A stretch of DNA of 12,817 nt from Deltaproteobacteria bacterium (GTDB taxonomy: Bacteria > Desulfobacterota > Desulfovibrionia > Desulfovibrionales > Desulfovibrionaceae), in contig JAJBSY010000173.1 in assembly GCA_020861205.1 (NCBI GenBank), positions 1 through 12,817 of the forward strand, read 5' to 3'. The position numbers were made by a program, and so were the translations under genes. Shown here in pieces: positions 8,845 through 12,817 of the stretch. Numbering within the stretch: position 1 is the stretch's first letter; the number at the start of each line of letters is the position of its first letter. The notes beneath the pieces are model-generated. The model worked only from the letters and a program-made list of their open reading frames with translations. It was not told the DNA's origin and searched no databases.

Positions 8845-9984
8845 CTAAAACAAACTCTGCGCGCTCTCCATCAGGTTGCGGAACCGGCTGAACAAATGCA
8901 GGGCGTCATTGGGACCGGGAGCGGCTTCCGGGTGGAACTGCACTGAAAAGGCCATCAGGTTGTCCGCGACGAGCCCTTCCACGGTGTTGTCATTCAGGTT
9001 CCAATGCGAGACGCGAACCCCCGCCGGGAGGGTATCCGGGTCCACGCAGAACCCGTGGTTCTGGCTGGTGATGAGCACCCGTCCGGAATCCATGTCCTTG
9101 ACCGGGTGGTTGATGCCGTGATGCCCGAATTTCAGTTTGTACGTTTTCGCGCCGAGGGCCGTGGCGAGGAGCTGGTGGCCGAGGCAGATGCCGAACACCG
9201 GGACTTTGCCCACCAGCTTTTTCACGTTCGCAACGGCATAGCCGCAAGCGGCCGGGTCACCGGGGCCGTTGGAAAGAAAAACCCCGTGGGGATTGCTTTG
9301 CAGCACTTCCTCCACCGGGGTCGTGGCGGGCCATACCGTGGGCGTGGTGCCCGACGTGGCCAGATTTTCCAGAATGGCCTGTTTGATGCCGAAATCATAC
9401 ACGGCCACGTGGTACCGTTTCTGCTTCTGTTTCCCGCCTTGGGCGTTCTCCCCCGCTTCGGTTCCGGCGAACAGGTATTTTTCCTCGGTGGTCACCCTGC
9501 TCGCCAGGTCAAGCCCTTCCATCGACGGGAGTTCCCGCGCCCGCCGCAAGAGGGAGGCTTTGTCCCGGTCAACGGCGCTGATAATGCCGTTCCGCGCGCC
9601 GTGCTCGCGTAGGTGCAGGGTAAGGGCCCGGGTGTCAACCCCGGCGATGCCGGTAATGCCCATGCGTTCCAGCTTTTCGTCAAAGCTCTGCTCGGCCCGC
9701 CAGTTGGAATAGTCTGCGGTTGTAACGTCATGCACCACCACGCCGCTGGCGCCGAAAAACATGGACTGGTCATCCAGGGGGGTCGAGCCGTAGTTGCCGA
9801 TGTGCGCGGCCGTGAACGTGACTATCTGTCCGTGGTAGGAAGGGTCGGTCACGGTTTCCTGGTAGCCGACCATCCCGGTGGCGAAAACCACTTCGCCGAC
9901 GCTTTCCTGCTTCGCGCCGAGAGCGGCGCCTTCGAAGCAGGTTCCGTCATCGAGCATGAGACAAGCGGGTATCGTATCCTTCAT
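8845..9984 (-). CDS. carA: Carbamoyl-phosphate synthase small subunit (glutamine amidotransferase)
   Basis: 379 residues, the normal length. It hydrolyses glutamine and passes ammonia to CarB. The N-terminal CPSase_S domain includes TGMVGYQETVTDPSYHGQI at 36-54. The C-terminal class I amidotransferase runs from ~192 to ~373: SNGPGDP at 238-244; the nucleophile Cys267 in FGICLGHQ; SQNHGF at 307-312; and His351 and Glu353 in FHPEAAPGP complete the triad. A lysine- and glutamine-rich linker (GGKQKQKR, 183-190) joins the domains. Start: ATG 9984 with GAGGA a few bases upstream; an in-frame ATG at 10017 adds 11 residues without a ribosome binding site. It is the first gene of the carA-carB unit, divergent from glnN. 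Confidence 0.97.
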   Translation of the reverse strand: MKDTIPACLMLDDGTCFEGAALGAKQESVGEVVFATGMVGYQETVTDPSYHGQIVTFTAAHIGNYGSTPLDDQSMFFGASGVVVHDVTTADYSNWRAEQSFDEKLERMGITGIAGVDTRALTLHLREHGARNGIISAVDRDKASLLRRARELPSMEGLDLASRVTTEEKYLFAGTEAGENAQGGKQKQKRYHVAVYDFGIKQAILENLATSGTTPTVWPATTPVEEVLQSNPHGVFLSNGPGDPAACGYAVANVKKLVGKVPVFGICLGHQLLATALGAKTYKLKFGHHGINHPVKDMDSGRVLITSQNHGFCVDPDTLPAGVRVSHWNLNDNTVEGLVADNLMAFSVQFHPEAAPGPNDALHLFSRFRNLMESAQSLF

Positions 9985-10313
9985 ACTATCCTCGTGACCC
10001 GGAGCCGGGCCGGTCATGGAACAAAAATAAAATCAAATCCGTTTTGCAACTTTGGGGCCAAGTTCCGGTCCAGCCGGCGCCATTCGAGGAAGGCGCGGCG
10101 TACCCGGCCGTCCATCCGATCCGGGCCCGGCGGCCATAAAGAAAGCAAGGCGAATCTACCCATAAAACAACAAAAATGTAATCTTGTCTTTTTTATTTTC
10201 TTCATTTATGTAGTTTTCTGATCACGTCCAGACGCGCGGTTTTCACGGATTCTTACGGTTTGGAAAATTTTTTTTCGCGCCCTGTCCGGGTTTTCGCAAA
10301 AAACCGTTATGGC

Positions 10314-10329
10314 GGGGCTTGTTTTTGCA
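10314..10329 (+). promoter_or_regulatory. Possible sigma54-type promoter of glnN
   Basis: GGGGCTTGTTTTTGCA has the invariant GG and GC pairs at the required 10-bp separation (10315-10316 and 10327-10328) and a perfect TTGCA half at -12. The -24 half matches the TGGCAC consensus only at GG. Glutamine synthetase genes are often sigma54-dependent, so the position, about 80 bp before the start codon, makes sense. No activator site was recognised. Confidence 0.25.
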
Positions 10330-10395
10330 TGGTTGTTGCTACGCCATCCCCCATGGTAGTAACGGCCATAAAAGCCACTGACATGTAGAACATAT

Positions 10396-10402
10396 AAAGG
10401 AG
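10396..10402 (+). promoter_or_regulatory. Ribosome binding site of glnN
   Basis: AAAGGAG, 8 nt before ATG 10411, fixes the start of the glutamine synthetase. Confidence 0.85.
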
Positions 10403-10410
10403 TATCTCTC

Positions 10411-12609
10411 ATGTCCTATTCTCTGCGCAACGCTGTCCGGTTGTCCGTAGCCACCGAACCGCCCGCAACGACTCCGACCCCGCTGTGCGAAGCGTCCCAT
10501 ACCGAACTTTACGGCCGTGACGTGTTCGGCCTGCGCGCCATGCGCCAGCGTCTGCCCAAGCAGGTGTTCGCCCGGCTTGAAATGGCCATCGAAAAGGGAG
10601 AAGGCCTGCACGAGGGCGATGCCGATGTGGTCGCAAGCGCCATGAAGGACTGGGCCATCGAGAAGGGCGCCACCCATTACACCCACTGGTTCCAGCCCAT
10701 GACCGGCCTTACCGCCGAAAAACACGACGCGTTCCTCACGCCCGTCGGGCGCGGCGACGTCATCAACGAATTTTCCGGCAAAACCCTGATCAAGGGCGAG
10801 CCGGACGCTTCCTCCTTCCCTTCCGGCGGCATCCGCTCCACCTTTGAAGCCAGGGGCTACACGGCGTGGGATCCCACCAGCCCGGCCTTCATCCTGGCCA
10901 ACGAACGCGGCAAAACGCTCTACATCCCCACCATGTTTTTCTCTTATACCGGAGAAAGCCTCGACCGTAAAACGCCGCTCATGCGTTCGATCAAGTCCAT
11001 CTCCGAGCAGGCGCTCCGCATCCTGCGGCTCTTCGGCAACGCGACGGCCACCCATGTTACCCCCATGGTCGGCGTGGAGCAGGAATACTTCCTGGTGGAC
11101 AAGCGCCTGTTCAAGCTGCGCGCGGACCTGATGCTCGCCGGCCGCACCATATACGGCTTCAAGCCCTCCAAGGGCCAGGAGCTGGAAGACCAGTATTTCG
11201 GGTCCATCAATTCCCGCGTGCTGGCCTATATGTCGGAAGTGGAAGAACACCTGTTCGCTCTCGGCATCCCCGCGCGCACCCGTCACAACGAAGTGGCCCC
11301 GAACCAGTTTGAACTCGCGCCCATGTATGAAGCCGGCAACATCGCGACCGACCACAACATGCTCATCATGCAGGTGCTCAAAGCCACGGCCGACCGCCAC
11401 GGTTTCGCCTGCCTGCTGCACGAAAAACCCTTTGCCGGGGTCAACGGGTCCGGCAAGCACAACAACTGGTCCCTCTGCGACTCCGACGGGAACAACCTGT
11501 TCGACCCGGGCAAAACCCCGTGGGACAACGCCCAGTTCCTGGTCTTCCTCGCGGCCGTCCTGCGCGCGGTGCACAAGCACGCCGCCGCCATCCGCCTCGG
11601 CACCGTCGGCGCGGGCAACGACCACCGCCTCGGCGCCAACGAAGCCCCGCCGGCCATCATATCCATCTTCCTGGGCGACCAGCTGACGCGGATTATCGAA
11701 AGCGTGGTCAACGGCGATTCGGCTTCCTCCAACTGGCAGGGATCCCGCATCGAACTCGGCGTGACTTGTATGCCGCCGCTGCCCAAAGACTTCTCGGACC
11801 GCAACCGTACCAGCCCCTTCGCGTTTACGGGCAACAAGTTCGAGTTCCGGGCCGTCGGCTCTTCCCAGTCCGTCGCCCCGGCCAATACGGCGCTGAACGC
11901 CGCCATGGCCAGCGCGCTCGACGAAATCGCGACCGAACTGGAAACCTCGGTTGGCGAAGGAAAACCCCTGAACAAGGCCGTCCAGGAACTTCTGGAAAAA
12001 CTTTACAAGGAACACATGGCCATCGTGTTCAACGGCAACGGCTATACCGCCGAATGGCAGGCTGAAGCGGCGAAGCGCGGCCTTCCCAACTTCAAGGACA
12101 CCGTCACCGCCCTCGCCCATTACAGCGACCCGGCGGTCATGGACGTGTTCCTGTCCACCAACGTGCTCAACGAGCGCGAACTCCTGGCGCGCCAGGAAAT
12201 CCTGCTCGAAAACTACATCCGCCAGATCCATGTGGAGGCCAAGCTCGCGATCTCCATGGGCCGCAGCGTCATTCTTCCGGCGGCATTCAAAGCCCTGGAA
12301 AACATGGGCAAACTCGTCGCCAGCGTAAGGGGCGTTCTCGGCGACAAGGCGGACCTGCCCGAGGAAGCGCTGTTCAACACCATGCGCGGCCACGTGCTGG
12401 CGCTGATGGACGCCGTGGACCATCTGGACACCGAGCACGACAGGCTTGACGCCATGAGCGGCACGCTCAAACGCGCCGAGGCGGCGCGCGACGTCCTGGT
12501 GCCCGGCATGGCCGCCTGCCGCGTCCACGCCGACGCCCTTGAAGCCATAATGGACGACGCCCTCTGGCCTCTGCCCAAGTATGGTGAGCTGCTTTGGAAC
12601 CATTGCTGA
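10411..12609 (+). CDS. glnN: Glutamine synthetase type III
   Basis: 732 residues, the ~700-730-residue size of GSIII and much longer than GSI (~470). It makes glutamine from glutamate, ammonia and ATP in the cytoplasm. Signatures: the GSIII N-terminal region with FQPMTGLTAEKHDAFL at 94-109; GVEQEYFLVD at 221-230 with active-site glutamates; RHNEVAPNQFELAP at 291-304; KPFAGVNGSGKHNNWSL at 339-355, the characteristic GSIII motif; and GNDHRLGANEAPPAIIS at 402-418. EFRAVGSSQSVA lies near 482-493. The C-terminal ~200 residues form the helical extension specific to type III. The adenylylation-site tyrosine motif of GSI is not expected in this type and none is evident. Control is therefore more likely transcriptional, through the long upstream region, than by GlnE-type modification. 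It is divergent from carA and monocistronic as far as the window shows. Confidence 0.96.
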   Translation: MSYSLRNAVRLSVATEPPATTPTPLCEASHTELYGRDVFGLRAMRQRLPKQVFARLEMAIEKGEGLHEGDADVVASAMKDWAIEKGATHYTHWFQPMTGLTAEKHDAFLTPVGRGDVINEFSGKTLIKGEPDASSFPSGGIRSTFEARGYTAWDPTSPAFILANERGKTLYIPTMFFSYTGESLDRKTPLMRSIKSISEQALRILRLFGNATATHVTPMVGVEQEYFLVDKRLFKLRADLMLAGRTIYGFKPSKGQELEDQYFGSINSRVLAYMSEVEEHLFALGIPARTRHNEVAPNQFELAPMYEAGNIATDHNMLIMQVLKATADRHGFACLLHEKPFAGVNGSGKHNNWSLCDSDGNNLFDPGKTPWDNAQFLVFLAAVLRAVHKHAAAIRLGTVGAGNDHRLGANEAPPAIISIFLGDQLTRIIESVVNGDSASSNWQGSRIELGVTCMPPLPKDFSDRNRTSPFAFTGNKFEFRAVGSSQSVAPANTALNAAMASALDEIATELETSVGEGKPLNKAVQELLEKLYKEHMAIVFNGNGYTAEWQAEAAKRGLPNFKDTVTALAHYSDPAVMDVFLSTNVLNERELLARQEILLENYIRQIHVEAKLAISMGRSVILPAAFKALENMGKLVASVRGVLGDKADLPEEALFNTMRGHVLALMDAVDHLDTEHDRLDAMSGTLKRAEAARDVLVPGMAACRVHADALEAIMDDALWPLPKYGELLWNHC

Positions 12610-12817
12610 GGATACCCGCACGGTGCCTTTTGCCTCCGCCCGCCACGGGGGAGGACGAAAAACCGCTTTGAGCGAGGCCCTCAAGAGGCAGGCCGGCTGG
12701 GGCGAGCAATACGCTTTGCCCCGGCCCTGCCTTCCCTTGGGGCCTTCCCCGGCCCCGGGCTTTCCGTAAAATCTCCCCCGCCCCATCACAGGCTTGGGTC
12801 TAAGGGCGGGCCAGCGG
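12610..12817. other. Non-coding tail downstream of glnN with hairpins
   Basis: No coding frame here looks genuine. GC-rich hairpins follow one another: CCTCC/GGAGG near 12629-12654, TTGAG/CTCAA near 12668-12684, GGGGC/GCCCC at 12699-12722 and GGGGCC-N6-GGCCCC at 12739-12756. None has a proper T-tract (the last is followed by GGGCTTTCC), so which one ends the glnN transcript is unclear. Confidence 0.4.

Larger units (their letters stand above)
9985..10410. promoter_or_regulatory. Divergent control region between carA and glnN
   Basis: 426 bp with no credible gene. Positions 10150-10215 are strikingly AT-rich for this genome. Two overlapping sigma70-like arrangements can be read there: minus strand AAGACA-N17-TTTTAT (10190-10162) toward carA, and plus strand TTGTCT-N17-TATGTA (10184-10212) toward glnN; both are imperfect. 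In the carA leader an inverted repeat AACTT/AAGTT (10048-10064) is followed on the minus strand by a T-rich run (10038-10020), attenuator-like but with a gap. In the glnN leader a hairpin (10335-10363) pairs GTTGCTAC with GTAGTAAC (one mismatch) and CAT with ATG around C5. Confidence 0.4.

Noticed and set aside
10339..12789. 816-codon open frame on the minus strand
   Set aside because: It is antisense to the whole glutamine synthetase gene, whose family motifs and ribosome binding site are unmistakable; long mirror frames are common in GC-rich DNA.

Overview
This is a GC-rich bacterial chromosomal window of compact protein genes. It holds seven recognisable genes, one of them cut by the window edge, and no tRNA, rRNA, CRISPR array or transposase gene that I can see. 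Carbamoyl-phosphate synthetase genes (carA, carB), a type III glutamine synthetase, a 2x[4Fe-4S] nitroreductase and two TSUP-family (TauE/SafE-like) permeases together suggest an anaerobic, sulfur-metabolising deltaproteobacterium of the Desulfovibrionaceae type (Desulfovibrio/Bilophila relatives). This is inferred from gene content and composition; no ribosomal marker is present.

Layout. (1) Positions 1-1849, minus strand: an FUSC/aromatic-acid-exporter-type membrane protein followed after 2 bp by mutY, which runs off the left edge. A good sigma70-like promoter lies at 1930-1957. (2) Positions 2098-4085: an inverted duplication. Two convergent TSUP permease genes (2274-3071 plus, 3119-3916 minus; about 67% identical without gaps) are each preceded by a copy of the same ~125-bp non-coding element. 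The right-hand copy is bounded by perfect 13-bp terminal inverted repeats. (3) Positions 4281-5102, minus strand: a stand-alone ferredoxin-nitroreductase with a strong ribosome binding site and a textbook rho-independent terminator. (4) Positions 5326-9984, minus strand: carA then carB, separated by 204 bp that hold a long hairpin just before the carB ribosome binding site, with a terminator after carB. (5) Positions 9985-10410: a divergent, partly AT-rich control region. (6) Positions 10411-12609, plus strand: glutamine synthetase type III, followed by a non-coding tail with hairpins.

How the genes relate. Glutamine synthetase makes glutamine from ammonia. CarA takes the amide nitrogen of glutamine and passes it to CarB, which makes carbamoyl phosphate for pyrimidines and arginine. 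The divergent glnN / carAB arrangement therefore puts nitrogen assimilation and a main glutamine consumer on one control region. The permease pair and the FUSC protein are export functions whose substrates cannot be read from sequence. The least ordinary part of the window is the inverted permease pair with its TIR-bounded leader element; the carA-carB hairpin is the second.
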